From positions 3,408,001 through 3,472,000 of the forward strand of contig JBAMJR010000089.1 in the NCBI GenBank assembly GCA_038501785.1: 64,000 bases of DNA, in the 5' to 3' direction. The notes below the pieces were generated by a model. The model was not told where the DNA came from, searched no databases, and saw only the letters and a list, made by a program, of their open reading frames with translations. The translations under genes were made by a program, and so were the position numbers. The DNA is from Myoxocephalus aenaeus (taxonomy: Eukaryota > Chordata > Actinopteri > Perciformes > Cottidae). Within the stretch, counting starts at the first letter, position 1; every line of letters starts with the position of its first letter. Positions 13,301 to 24,743 of this stretch are shown here, in pieces.

Positions 13301-13604
13301 CCTGATTTAACCCAACTGTACTGTCAACTTGCCTTTAGCTCCATCAAAAAGTATTAACTCACATTGAGATTCATATTGTGAAGAAAGCCAATCCTTTGTT
13401 TTGACATTTTGTAGCAGGGCTTTTATAAAACCGGATACATTACCTGTTTTTATCAGTTTTTAATGGATTTGGAATGTGGCTGACTGTGTAGCTCCTTCAA
13501 TGTCGACAACAGGATATACAATCTTTCAAAAACTCAGCGGTACTTACTGAGTGTCCAAACTGCAGCAGCAGCAACAGCATGCTCCCGAATCTGAGCAGAG
13601 CCAT
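7331..13604 (-). CDS. glb1: Beta-galactosidase, lysosomal, 16 coding exons
   Basis: Minus-strand exons: 13604-13548, 13168-12999, 12410-12260, 11809-11749, 11654-11560, 11470-11290, 10711-10653, 10563-10442, 10168-10128, 9984-9872, 9687-9613, 9533-9444, 9328-9215, 8822-8691, 8513-8280 and 7585-7331. The sum is 1950 nt: 649 residues plus stop, against 677 in human, with the same order of motifs. Exon 1 encodes a hydrophobic signal peptide (MALLRFGSMLLLLLQFG). The glycoside hydrolase 35 domain shows the acid/base glutamate in VENEYGS (exon 6) and the nucleophile glutamate in NSEFYTG (exon 8). The C-terminal galactose-binding-like region includes LENGVHDRAY-type (here SPLNGVHDRAYV) and GQVWINGFNLGRYW motifs. 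The enzyme removes terminal beta-galactose from GM1 and keratan sulfate in lysosomes. PEGPIPPTTPKYAYG and the long C-terminus favour GLB1 over GLB1L. Introns after exons 7 and 15 have GC donors. The gene looks intact. Confidence 0.96.
7749..8165. mobile_element. Teleost MITE copies (GGGCTGCAAC family)
   Basis: Two adjoining pieces in glb1 intron 15 begin AGGGCTGCAGCTGA (about 7750) and AGGGCTGCAACCAAC (about 7898), followed by ATTATT-rich sequence and GATTAATCG. I recognise this as a very common percomorph non-autonomous element. No transposase is encoded. Boundaries are approximate. Confidence 0.55.
10313..10381. repeat. Two adjacent hairpins in a glb1 intron
   Basis: A perfect 17-bp inverted repeat (ATGTAACTAGTTACCAA, loop TTATG) spans 10313-10351. 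It is followed at 10356-10381 by an 8-bp stem (TGATGGTG / CACCATCA). Both lie in the intron between glb1 exons 8 and 9. Confidence 0.85.
10821..10860. repeat. Perfect 17-bp hairpin beside a LINE fragment
   Basis: The arm GTATTTATTAAATACAT, a 6-base loop and the exact reverse complement lie in glb1 intron 6, immediately before the reverse-transcriptase-like fragment. Confidence 0.85.
10861..10970 (+). mobile_element. LINE reverse transcriptase remnant
   Basis: One plus-strand frame reads AIAKWLGNSCLTLNIKRQ, resembling the conserved region after the FADD box of fish LINE reverse transcriptases (a lysine/tryptophan run, then LTLNIKK). Only about 35 codons are legible and the rest is degraded. 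The clade cannot be named. Confidence 0.45.
12471..12722 (+). mobile_element. Teleost MITE copy (GGGCTGCAAC family)
   Basis: The stretch in glb1 intron 2 shows the family's order of blocks: AGCTGCAACAAAC, CATCATCAATCAACCTGTC, CCAAAGATATTTAGTTTAC, then GATTAATCG. It is diverged and non-coding. Confidence 0.55.
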
Positions 13605-13936
13605 GGTGAATCCTCGCACGAGCCGTGTTGTCCGGTTTAAGTATTACATTAAATTAATGCAGCTTTTCAAGCAACGTTATTTACTTGTACACCGTCAGCT
13701 GCCGTCCTTACTACTCTGAGTACACTGTGATATTTTGAATGGTGTGGTAGCATGAGTTGCGGAAGTAAAGTCATGTGATGCTGCGTTGTTGTGGTGTAAA
13801 AACGCGTTTTGACCAATAGGTGGCAGTGTCGCGCTTTTTATTTATGGCGTTCGAGGCGAGATTATTGTGTGTAAAGGTTTGAGCAGAGTTTGTAGTCAGT
13901 GAAGGAAAAGATAAACCTGCAAAACAAATGTTAAAA
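13605..13936 (-). promoter_or_regulatory. glb1 upstream region
   Basis: The region runs upstream of the glb1 start codon to the LINE fragment. It holds a CCAAT motif (GACCAATAGG near 13811) and several CpGs. No TATA box is evident. Promoter function is inferred from position. Confidence 0.4.
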
Positions 13937-14340
13937 CACTATGACGGGTCTACTTTCTGTTCCAAGAGACAGAACTAAACACGAAGAAGCAGCGTTTAGC
14001 TTTTCTGCGCCACATATCTGGAGCAAGGTCCCTGAGACCCTCAGCTCCTTTAAATCCAGATTGAAGACTTTTCTGTTTGCTGTTGCCTTTAATTGAACCA
14101 TATTCAAGGATATAAAATCAATTGCTGCATCTCACTACTGCATTTTATTTCTTAAACTGCACTGCAACTTTAATATTTATTTATTTTGCTTTTTGACTGT
14201 TAAAGAATGTTCTTAACTGTTTTTAAATCCTGTTTTCTTCTGCATTATGTTTTGATGCTTTTAATAGTTTTATGTGAAGCACTTTGAATCGCCTTTTTGT
14301 TGAAATGTGCTATACAAATGAACTTGTCTTGCCTTACAAA
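13937..14340 (+). mobile_element. LINE 3' end (L2/Rex-like) with ORF2 tail
   Basis: The plus strand encodes the typical fish LINE C-terminus: FSFSAPHIWSKVPETL, then SSFKSRLKTFLF, then a stop at about 14093. A 3' UTR follows with GTGAAGCACTTTGAATCG and TGTGCTATACAAATG, the usual tail of L2-like elements. It is strongly 5'-truncated. It occupies the place where the lipoxygenase first exon and promoter would be expected. Confidence 0.8.
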
Positions 14341-15239
14341 TCTTATACAAATATAAAATATTAAGAAGCTATGAAGGATTGATCAGAGAGATAAATGGTT
14401 TAAAATGTCCAAGAAATTAATAAATCTATCTGCCTATCTATCCAGATCTTTCTTCAAAATATCTCAGCATTAAACAAAGTAAAACTATTATTGATGTAAT
14501 ACCGTCTTTCACACAGGTCTTTTGTCTTTGTTTAGTTTGTGTTGGACAGCTGTTTACCTTTCACACCTGAATGCATCATGACCAGAAAGCCTTATCTGCT
14601 GTGATTGCTGTGAATGAGTGTCCATAAACAGGAATGTTTCCTGGTTCAAAATGTCATAACGTTTGCACCACATGAACATTTAAAACTATGATGGAGCGTC
14701 GCAAATTACGTAGGATAATCTAAAATTAAACAACATTTGTTGTGAATTGGTAAAACCAGCATATTAAGTCTTCATGTACCAAAACTAAAACGCAATCCCA
14801 TAAACAGCTCTGTAATATACAAAATATAATGCAATTAATTGAAGCATTTTGAAGCTTATTATATAAAATTGTGTTGACAATAATGTTGTTTCAAACCTTA
14901 GAAATAGTATATACTTGATACAAACTTTCATAGAGTTTCATGAATGCCTCTCTGGCAAATTGTCAACAGAAACTGAACCTTAAAAGCTTCACAATGGGAA
15001 TTAATTGCAGGGTAACTCTCAGGGTAACTCTTTAATTTGGTGCCACAATGGTGTCCAAAGCAACACAAAATCCACATAAATATATATTTTATGCAGTGCC
15101 ATACAAGTTTTATTTTGTTCTCCCTTCCACATTTAGCAGTGTATGGTAAGTATTGGAATTGTACACCTCAGTTCTTGGTCATCAAATACATTGTATCTCC
15201 TGTTTGAATGTTTTCAACCCATTTCTGTCTTTATTCCAG
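14341..15239. other. Non-coding stretch before the lipoxygenase exons
   Basis: I looked here for the lipoxygenase exon that should carry the start methionine and the first PLAT strands (about 45-50 codons) and found none. The open frame entering exon 2 (from 15153) has no PLAT-like sequence upstream of the AG at 15238-15239. Confidence 0.6.
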
Positions 15240-16935
15240 GTGTCCAGTTTTACCGTGTCCTGCCCTGTCTCCATTGGAAAGCTAGTCCTAATAGAGATAG
15301 ATAAACAGCATGTCCCTCTCTTCTTTGAAAACTCTTGGTTTCCTGCCAAGGTGAAAGTGAAATTCCCTAAGGGTGACACCTACAACTTTCCCATCTACCA
15401 CTGGATCACTGACAGTGAGGTGCACCGCTTCAGAGAGGCAACAGGTTTGTGTAAATTAGTCTTCTTCAGACATCTTGTCTGCTGTTCACTAACCACAGAA
15501 GACATAAAAGAAGGAAAAGCTATTCTTTAAGGAGGCTGGAGTAACTAACACACTGTATTTATCAACAATTTTAAACAAGGTTATTCTTTCTTCAAGCTCT
15601 GAGAGTCTTTGAAGACAACCATCCTCTTGGCAAGTACAGTCGAGAGCAGGAGCTGGAGAAACGAGAGGAAGACTATCGGTGAGCAATCAGAGCTTGTACA
15701 CTGTCACTTTATGCACCTCAAAACTAACATAAAATTACAATTTAGCATACGTGTCAAGTATATTATGCTTGCATACTCTGATTCTTCCCTATTTACCAGT
15801 TGGGATGTGTATCTAGAAGGAATACCTCACTGCATGAAGGCAGAATGCCCTCATTCTCTACCTAATGAGGTCCGCTTCTCCTTCACCAAATCCACAGAGT
15901 TTTTCTTCACATTAGCCACTGGGTGAGGTCTTCAATTATGTCAGATACCGATCTATGTAGCTGTACCTACCTCTGAAATTATTTAATACATGATAATAAA
16001 GTTAATCTGCTTTTATTTTCTAGGCTGGCTGAGCTGAAACTGAAGGAACTTTCTGATTCCAAGGAGAACTGGTCTGATATTGAGTCTATCCATGAAGTGT
16101 TCTGGTTAAAACGGACAGTCATATCAGGTACTATCATGGTGGTTTAATGAAATACTTGATACTGTAAGCATGGTAGTACATTCAATTGTATTCTATGATG
16201 CATCTAAAACATACTATAATTATTATTACTTACAGCTCACTAACGGGGGAAAAAAATGAATGTGTAACAATATGTATTGCATACAATCAAGACTTTGACT
16301 TTGAAACAACTGTAAACAGTGTCCAGCCTTGTCTGTGACTGCAATCTGTGTCACACCTTGTTTCCCATTTTCCAGTTGCACTTGCAGTGTTCAGTTAAAC
16401 TGATAACTGTGATGGAGCAAGATTTTCTATCACAAAGTTTAAAACTCAATAAAGATCAACTCTGCTTTTCCCCCAGAATATGTCCATGATCATTGGAAGG
16501 AGGATGCTTTCTTTGGCTACCAGTTTCTGAACGGTGTCAACCCCATGTTGATCCAACGTTGCTCAACCCTGCCCAACACCTTTCCTGTCAGGGATGACAT
16601 GGTTTCCCTCAGTGGTCAGTGTAGCTTGGCAGATGAAATGAAGGTGAATGTCTTCACTTAGTCATATGTTGCTCCATGACATGTTCAATTTGAAAATGCC
16701 TGTTGAACTTACATGCTCCCTTAATATAGTTAATATTCACACTATGCATCTGAGTCAAATTATTTCTCATCCTCACTAAAATCAAATACAGAGAGGCAAC
16801 ATATTCCTGTGTGACTACAAGTGTTTGGATGGGCTGAAACCAAACACCATCAACGGGAAGGATCAGTACTTGATGGCTCCCCTGATCCTGCTTCACAAAA
16901 CACCTGATGATAAGCTGATGCCAATTGCTATTCAG

Positions 16936-18509
16936 GTGAGATAAACACTCCAATGTACGGAAATCTTGAGAACCAAAGGAGAAAACAATTCTGGTGATCC
17001 ATTTTATACATGGGGTCTTTGTTTTCTCTCTTTATGACTAAAGAACATGTGAAAAAAGATGTGGCAAGGAAAATCTTTCTAAATTCATAGTTTTTATTCA
17101 TCTCTGAAAGTTATAATTTGTAGTTGTTCTTTTTAAATGTATGCTCATTTCTGATTGCTAAATAAATTCCCACCTTTTTCCCAAATAAATGAGAAAGAAA
17201 ACATAAAGAAAAAACACGCTGCAATATTCTCCGAAATGCCACAGAGTGTACAAACAAAACTAACTGTGAGGAATCAAACTCATATCTTATTTTTATGGAC
17301 TACTTTATTACATTTGTAGAAACCCTGTAAAGTAAATGCACATGCAGTACAAAGAAAAGAAGTAAACAAGTTGATTCGATGGGCAAAACATTTACTCAAA
17401 TGAAGATTTTTAAGACCTCCTGTTCCGCCTATTTCGTATAATCCCTAGACATGTTAATAGTGTTTTTATCAGTGAACTATGTGTGATAGTCATATTATCG
17501 CATGTGCCTTGCAACAGCTTCACTACAGCGACCTAGGGTTAAACTAAGCTTAACTGGACATTGAACTTGTGCTTTTGCTTGAATTACTACTCATATATTT
17601 GAATATTATTGAGCACATTTAGAACTATAGCTTTGTAAATTACCAATTTTATTTTTGTAATGGAAATTAATTAACCTTATCAATCTCTTTAGAGAAAACA
17701 AATGCAATGTGAAACACTTAAATGTCTTTAAGCATTTATTAAACAGAAACCACCACAGATGGTTTGGAGGACTGACCCCGAAAAATAGTTCAACATGAGT
17801 TTTATACATCAACAATTATTATTGAAATGTTTGCCCTTTCCCCCCTGCCCCCTGCTCCTTCTCGCAGTGGCCTCCTTCCCTCCAGACAAGCCTTGATGCC
17901 TGTCTGGAGGATGTTGTTTGGCTGCGGCCCTGAGAGGCAAGAGTGAGAGGCACAGAAAGAAAACAAAACGAAAAGAACAAAAACAATACCGAGATCCACC
18001 TGTTATTGCTTCACACGGATGGCGCTGATTAGACTGGGTCAAGATGAACTGAACTCTGCTTTCAGAGTTCAGCTACACATTTAAGAATAAAGCACTTATG
18101 ATACATTTCCACCACAATTTTCACCTGTCATGAACACACAATTTGAGAAACAAAATGTTACAATTAACTTTCATGAACTGAAAATACACTGTGAACGGGC
18201 TAAAGGTGAAAACAGGGACAACCCCCAGGTTGCCACTTGGATTAAGCATTAAAGCAATCAATTTTCTCCCATAGCCATATCCAAAGTTGACAGGCTGCAA
18301 GTTGTAAACAACTAAACTGTATTTACATGACAAACAAGCATTGATGTCTGTCAGACTGAGGAAAGTAGAGCTTCTGTTCTGAAGTTGACCCTGTGCTTGG
18401 ACCTGGGATTCAATAGAAATAGGATTTCCCCCTAGAGAGCAACATAGTATCTAACTGACTGGTAATAGATTAAATGGATTCAACCACACCTCCCTTCCAT
18501 CTCCTGCAG
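16936..18509 (+). other. Lipoxygenase intron 7
   Basis: This 1.57 kb intron is AT-rich. It holds a 10-bp hairpin (CTGAACTCTG / CAGAGTTCAG near 18050) and no recognisable element otherwise. Confidence 0.6.
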
Positions 18510-19739
18510 CTGAAGCAGACTCCAGCAGATGATAATCCCATCTTCTTTCCTACTGACTCTGAGTACGACTGGTTGATGGCCAAGATTTTTGTGAGAAGTG
18601 CAGATTTCAACGAGCATCAAGTGAATGTTCACCTGCTGCGCACTCATTTGCTGGCTGAAGTCTTTGCAGTGTCCCTGCTGCGCAACGTGCCCATGGTGCA
18701 TCCGCTGTACAAGGTAACTGAAAGAGAGAAATACTGAACTTTTATAGTTTGATTTTCTCAAGTTGCTTATTTTTGTGTCTTCCAAAGTTGATGAATCATA
18801 ATGTTTTAGTTTATCTATATATTGTCAAGTATTTCACACTGCTAAATGGTATAGAAGCGTTAAGATGTGTGCTTTGAAGTTAACAGTTTTCCTCTTTTCC
18901 TCAGATCCTTGTACCTCACTCTCGCTACACTCTACAGATCAACTTCTTAGCTCGAGCTCTTCTAATATCTGAGACTGGAGATTTCACACTGGTACAAAAA
19001 GATACGCACCTAAATACCTAAACATATTTTTGGATTTTCAATGTCATGTACAATATTTATATCCAACTATAATCCTTACATATTTGATTGTCTCCTAGAT
19101 TGCAAGTTCTGGTGGAGAGGGTATGAAGACACTCCTGAAGAGATCACTGGCCTCAATGACCTACAGCTCCCTCTGCATACCTGACGACATTGCTGCACGT
19201 GGGCTGGAGGACGTTCCGAACTTCTACTACAGGGATGATGGACTCAAGCTTTGGGATATCATCCACAGGTATTATAGGCAGTTTGCATTCTGTTGACATT
19301 ATTGCAAATTCATGTTTTAGTGATGTGTAGTTGCCATGCTAATGTGTGAATTAGTCCAATTTAAAAAGGTGCTTATCGGTATATTTGAACTATGAAGCAA
19401 GCCAGGCTAACTGTTTCCAGTCTTTATGCTACGCTGCCACCCGGTTGTAGATCTATACTTAACACACAAATATCAGAGTGATATTGATCTTCTCATCTCA
19501 AACAAAAAACAAAAAGACAATTGGCCAGTTTTTTCATTTTAAACTATTTATATAAAATTGTGTGATCCACTTTGTTGAATAAGCTTTTGGCCCAAATTCC
19601 TAAAAAGAACATAACTGATCATCCCAACGAGATGGTTTTATGTTGTCTTACAAAAGAATGTATTACGGCAGTGAGTATGAAAGAAATGCATAGTTCAACT
19701 GGAATTGTGTTTAACAGAAGGTATCAACATTTCTCAAAG

Positions 19740-19856
19740 GTTTGTGCAGGGAATGTTGAGCTTCTACTACAAGAATGAAGAAGAAAAAAGACTCTGAACT
19801 GCAGAAGTGGATTTCGGACATCTTTGAACATGGATTCCTTTCCAAAGAAAGCACAG
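19740..19856 (+). other. Lipoxygenase exon 11 with +1 frameshift
   Basis: The first part reads FVQGMLSFYYKNEEE in the frame set by exon 10. After GAAGAAGAAAAAAGAC (A6, about 19783-19789) the family-like DSELQKWISDIFEHGF appears only in the next frame; the incoming frame stops at TGA a few codons later. Deleting one A would restore continuity. No alternative acceptor that I tested gives an open frame. Confidence 0.8.
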
Positions 19857-19904
19857 GTGGGATTTAAATTGATTATTTTATGGGGGTGTTGTTCCTTATT
19901 GGAA

Positions 19905-20275
19905 ATGAAAGTCAAAGGACAGAGGGTGTCATATACTGTATAGATTGTAAAGACCCTTGAGGCAAATCTGTGATTTGGCTTATGTAGTCTCTCAACATGG
20001 AGACAGCTGAGCCGGCAGCTAGCAGCTAACAGTGATAACAGCAACAGTGCTGACAGAGCTAATATTGTTAACCTGGGGGGAACTTAAGGGTGGGTGCTAC
20101 ACTTCCATGATGACACCGTGGGTCAGGTTGCCGCTATTAGCGGTAGCCGGCGTATGAGCGCAGTGCAGCGACCTTTAGCTAACCAGCAAAACACAGAGAA
20201 GCTCGGATTACAATACGCAGAGAGGGAGAGCCATTACCCCACTGTATCATTACATTGAAAATGCTTGCTTACTGC
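19905..20275 (+). repeat. Dispersed teleost repeat in lipoxygenase intron 11
   Basis: The stretch contains AGATTGTAAAG followed by GAGGCAAATCTGTGATTT, the tail block also seen at about 60.84-60.91 kb. After it comes a block rich in GCTAACAG / GTTAACC and GGTAGCCGG motifs. I recognise both blocks as common in fish genomes but cannot name the family. No coding capacity is seen. Confidence 0.5.
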
Positions 20276-20471
20276 TATATTAAGTCTCTGAATCCCGAGT
20301 ACAGAACCGTTAGGTGATGCATTTTATTTCCGGTAATTCTCAGGAATTCCCCAGAGCTTTACCACCGTGGCTGGGTTGGTCAAGTTTGTCACCATGGTCC
20401 TCTTCACTTGCTCAGGACAGCACTCAGCTGTGAACACTGGACAGGTAAGACCTTTTAATTAAGTCATAATG

Positions 20472-20756
20472 TAGGGTGACCAGATTTGAGTTTGTGAAAA
20501 AGAGGACACTTCGTTCCGGGAGAGAGGGGGGGGGGGGGGGGGGGGTGGAGGAGGAGAGAGAGGAGGAGGAGACACTTCGTCGCGAGTGTGGGGGGGGGGG
20601 GGGGGGGGGGGGGGGTAGCAGTAGTGTGTAGCATGCCGTGAATTTACATTTACGTTGAGATCGGTCGACCAATGACAGTTCTCTCTACAGTCAGAGCTTT
20701 TTTTAGGTCTCGAAAAGAGGACATGTCCGGGAAAAAGAGGACGTCTGGTCACCCTA
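20472..20756. mobile_element. hAT-like MITE with target-site duplication
   Basis: The 285-bp element has 13-bp terminal inverted repeats (TAGGGTGACCAGA) and is flanked on both sides by CATAATG (20465-20471 and 20757-20763; an 8-bp duplication if the following T is counted). It encodes no transposase. Inside are two poly-G tracts (about 20525-20545 and 20590-20615). It lies in lipoxygenase intron 12. Confidence 0.85.
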
Positions 20757-20814
20757 CATAATGTTGCTATTTTGTGGAATAGGTTCCACCAGGTTGTCTG
20801 TTAGCCTGAAGTCT

Positions 20815-21300
20815 TTAACATAAACAAGAGTCTACAGCCATGCTAGCAGGTCTGTGAGGCTGGACTTTGGCACAGTGATGCTTGAAGCTAAATGCCGCGA
20901 ATGCTAATATACTCACAATGGCAACGCTATCATGCTGACTTTTAGCAGACAATGTTTATAAAATCCAAATCTCCATTTACTGTGTTAGCATGCAAGCATT
21001 TGTGAATAAGCCTAAAACAGTACAGTTTAGGGCTGATGGGAATGTCACTAGATTTAAGTATTTTACTATAAACCAAAGTATTGGACATATACAAAATGTA
21101 TTCTGAGGATAGTGCCAAATTAAAAGTAGTATGATCACTTAAGTGTTCACCCTGAACTAAACGACAATCAAGCAGTAGTTTGAGACATTTCTCTGAAAAC
21201 CTCAAATGTCCACCTCATGGTGGCACTAGGGGGAAAGTTTGCAACACCAGAGCCATCCACTGGGGACCATGAATGTCTGCAAAGGTTGTGTTACACAATC
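20815..21300 (+). repeat. Common percomorph dispersed repeat
   Basis: The ordered blocks CCATGCTAGCAGGTCTGTGA, GGCACAGTGATGCTTGAAGC, GGGCTGATGGGAATGTCACT, ATAAACCAAAGTATTGGACA and GGGGACCATGAATGTCTGC follow the sequence of a repeat I know as abundant in percomorph introns. It is non-coding. Confidence 0.6.
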
Positions 21301-22662
21301 CATATTGCATGTGTGACCACGGGCCGCGACAAGGCCTTGATCAGGTTCAAATTACACTCGTACTGCACCTTTAACACTAGCTCAAAACCACTCAAGAGCT
21401 TGCAGTTGAAAAGGATCCATGTGGCAGTGGATGGTTTAATGAGACCAAGGATAATCCCAAGAGTATAACATTTATTATAAGAAACACATTAAAATACAAG
21501 ACATCCAGCACATCTAAAAAGTTAACAAATAAAAGTAGATAGATATTATACTTAGAGATACAGATGCACACAAAAAAGGGTAACTAAATTAACTAACTAA
21601 CTAACATAAAACCATGCAAAACAAAGCGATACAAAACAAAACCAAGTCAAACAAAACCATAAATATAAGTAAATTAGTGAGTCAAACAAAACCGCAACGG
21701 CAGTCAGCGACTCTAGCATGCTCACTATACAATCCCCATCCAGAAAGTGGGAAATTCTGGAGCTGGACCTAGAGTAAAAGACAAAAAGGATGAACCCACA
21801 GCAAATATGCCTCAACTTAGGAAGCTAAAGTACACACCTACCGAAGCCTGGGAGTCAAAGAGAGAGAAAGAGGCAGCTCATGGTGTGGCTTTTATATGGT
21901 GGCCCAAACTAATTGGGAACCAGGAAGTAGGAGAGGCTAAGGCCTACTCAGCCCTACAGAAGCCCAGGAGGCACATTTCCTGAGACGGCTACACATGCAT
22001 CCAATAGTTATTTGAATATGTCAGTGTGGGTCAACTTTCCAACTACTGATATGGCGTGGCTTCTAAAAGTATTAATCGTATGTCAATCATTCATTCGTTG
22101 CAGTTTGACTACGGTGGCTGGATGCCCAACGCTCCCACCACCCTGCAATGTCCTCCACCAACAAGAAAGGGGACAACAAGCAAGGCCACGATGCTGCAGA
22201 CATTGCCTAACAAGGGCACAGCAGTAACCGGAATGGCTGTCATGTGGCTACTTAGCAGGCAATCCTCTGACTTCGTAAGTGTCCAAAACTTCATGAAAAA
22301 TCAAATTGCTGTTGATAGGTCATGATGTAAGAATGTAATTACAATCAAAATACCCTCTTCAAGCCACTGGGAAATCCTTGTCACTTCCTACAACTGTTCA
22401 TTCTTTTACCAATAGTTTATGTTTGATAAACATTTAAATGTTAAAAAAATAATCATGTTTAAAATGTATCATTGATGTCATCAGGTCCCTCTTGGCCAGT
22501 ACCCAGACGACCATTTTAGTGATAAGATTCCCTGCAAGCTGATAAAGGATTTTCAAGGAGAGCTTCAAGAGTTAAGTGCGGCTATCAAAGCCAGAAACAA
22601 GAATCTGGATGTCCCATACACATGCCTGGATCCAAGCGAGGCAGAAAATAGTGTAGCCATTT

Positions 22663-23165
22663 GAATAAGATAAGATAATCCTTTATTAGTGCCGCAGTGG
22701 GGAAATTGCAGGATTACAGCAGCAGTGCACACAGAGACACATAATACGTAAAACAAATCAAGTAATATAAATAAACAGTAAAACAGTAATAAGAACAGTA
22801 AAGAAGAATACAATAGCAATATTAAATATACAGATGGAGTGACGGAGTAACAGTATATGAAAAGTATTTAAATGTATTACATATTGCACCAGATGATGAA
22901 CGTAATTAAAGTGGCCAAAAGTGATTAAAGTGTTGTAGTGTTTGTGGTCTACTGTGAGCTCAGCTTGTTATGCAGCCTGACAGCAGCGGGAAGGAAGGAC
23001 TTTCGGTACCTCTGCCTCAGACACCGGGGATGAATCAGCCGGTGGCTGAAGGAGCTGTGCAGCGCTGCCAGAGTGTCCTGCATGGGGTGGGAGGTGGTTC
23101 ATCAGGGATGAGAGCTTAGCCATCATCCTCCTGTCTCCCACCACTTCCACCGTATCCAGAGGATA
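22663..23165 (-). mobile_element. LINE 3' end inserted at the lipoxygenase stop codon
   Basis: The plus strand starts with the tail repeat AATAAGATAAGATAATCC, then TTTATTAGTGCCGCAGTGGG, the usual 3' terminus of a fish LINE in minus orientation. About 400 bp in, the minus strand reads RYRKSFLPAAVRLHNKLSS, the ORF2 C-terminal tail, with a frameshift upstream. The tail begins in the bases directly after the lipoxygenase stop. Confidence 0.75.
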
Positions 23166-24189
23166 CCAAAATATCAGAAGGTGTGACCTTCACAGCTGTT
23201 TTCCAAATTCAGCTTCATATTAACAAAAGTGAGAAAGGGAAGAACTGCATGTTTTAACTGATAGCTACGATAAAGTGCAAATAAACTACTTCATGTGATC
23301 ATCATTAATTATTTTACAGGGCATCTTAATAAAACAAATTACTGTGGCAAACATATGATTTTGCATTATGACGGTAATACTTTAGAAAATAAACTGTGCA
23401 AAACAAGAACATATCAGACAGAGCAAAGTATGCTTATTGTCGGAGAAGAAATTAGTTTTATGTCACCATAGAATGAGATATTGCTTCAATGTTTTGCATG
23501 AGGGAGTTGTTTCTGTCTGTCCTAAGAATGATTTGTTTTTCTCTCTCTATACAAATTCTTAGACACAGAGTGAAACTGCACTTTTATCTCTGAGTTGTGT
23601 TCCTCCCATGCCGCATAATAAAGAATTGATCTATATTGTGTGTTTTTCCTCTCTAAAAATCTAAAAAATACATGACACAAATTATGTAATGGGAATGTCT
23701 TTTAAATAATAAACTATTTTTATTTCTATTCACCAATTCTTTGATTTTTTTCTAGAATGGGTTTGTATACAATTTGTTGAGATATTTTCATCAATGGCTA
23801 TTCTAGGTCTGGTTTGTTCCCAACAGGTGATTATTAATGTTGAGTTGAATAATATTATTGAATATTTTTTTTGTTATTCCACACTTTTCTGATTCAACTT
23901 GTATTATACTCTAAAAATCTTAAATGTAATGTATTGACAAAACATATGTTCTTCAAGTTACTAGAACTTCTACTAATCTTGCTTTTATTTTATTTTTTCC
24001 ACGTGTCTTATGTGTCGCTCTTTTGCTGCTGATATTGTGGCCTCGGCGTTGTGACTGATTGTGTGAACTTTATCATTATCTTCAGCACGTGTCTTCCCCA
24101 TGACTAACAAACAATGGACCTCTCCTTTACTGTTGATTGTTCTGGGATAAGTACACTCTCCATAGCCTGTGTATGAAGTTTCCTGGAAT
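23166..24189. other. Intergenic or lipoxygenase 3' UTR region
   Basis: No gene is recognised. AATAAA at about 23616 could serve the lipoxygenase transcript if its 3' UTR runs through the LINE insertion. Confidence 0.4.
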
Positions 24190-24743
24190 ATAGCACCTTC
24201 TGATCCAAAAAAAAATAAAAAATCATCTCAGGATTGACTGCTTGAGCTATATAATAAAGTTTGGGAGGGTGGGAAACTGCCTCAAAGTTGGAAGGAAGCC
24301 ATTGTAGTCCCAATACGCTAACCCGGTAAAAATTGCACGAACCCAGGGAATTTTAGACCAATAGCGATAACTTCAAATATTTAACAATGGAGAAAATGAT
24401 AAATGAAAGATTAACATATGTAGAAAGTAAAGGATATTTAACCAAATATCAAAGTGGTTTCAGGAAAGGGAGAAATACAACAGATCCAGCTTTAAATTTG
24501 GAACATGAAATTAGGAAAGCACAGGTAAACAAAGAAAGTGTGGTAGCGGTCTGATTTGACATAGAGAAGGCATATGATATGATGTGGAGAGAAGGGTTAT
24601 TAATTAAACTTTGCAAGTTGGGTGTTAAGGGTCGAATGTATAGATGGACTATTTTTTTATTAAACAGATTCATAGAAGTCAGAGTTGGAGAGAGCTATTC
24701 TGGAAAGTGTTCTATCGAAAATTGAATTCCTCAAGGGAGTATA

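Larger units (their letters stand above)
15240..22664 (+). pseudogene. PLAT/lipoxygenase gene (ALOX family), first exon unseen, frameshift in exon 11
   Basis: Exons (numbered as in vertebrate ALOX genes, 2-14): 15240-15444, 15597-15678, 15800-15922, 16024-16127, 16477-16643, 16792-16935, 18510-18713, 18905-18991, 19099-19268, 19740-19856, 20344-20444, 22104-22274 and 22485-22664. The sum is 1855 nt; removing one base gives 617 residues. Exons 2-3 hold the rest of the PLAT domain. The catalytic domain keeps FGYQFLNGVNP, the iron ligands in HLLRTHLLAE (two His, exon 8) and HSAVN (His and Asn, exon 12), and the C-terminal Ile (NSVAI). Such enzymes add dioxygen to polyunsaturated fatty acids. Two defects are seen: no exon encoding the start, and an A6 run near 19785 that shifts FYYKNEEE out of frame with DSELQKW. 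Otherwise every splice site and ligand is intact, so a recent pseudogene, a base-calling error and an unseen distant exon 1 all remain possible. The subtype (ALOX5, ALOX15B or ALOXE3-like) is not resolved. Confidence 0.85.
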
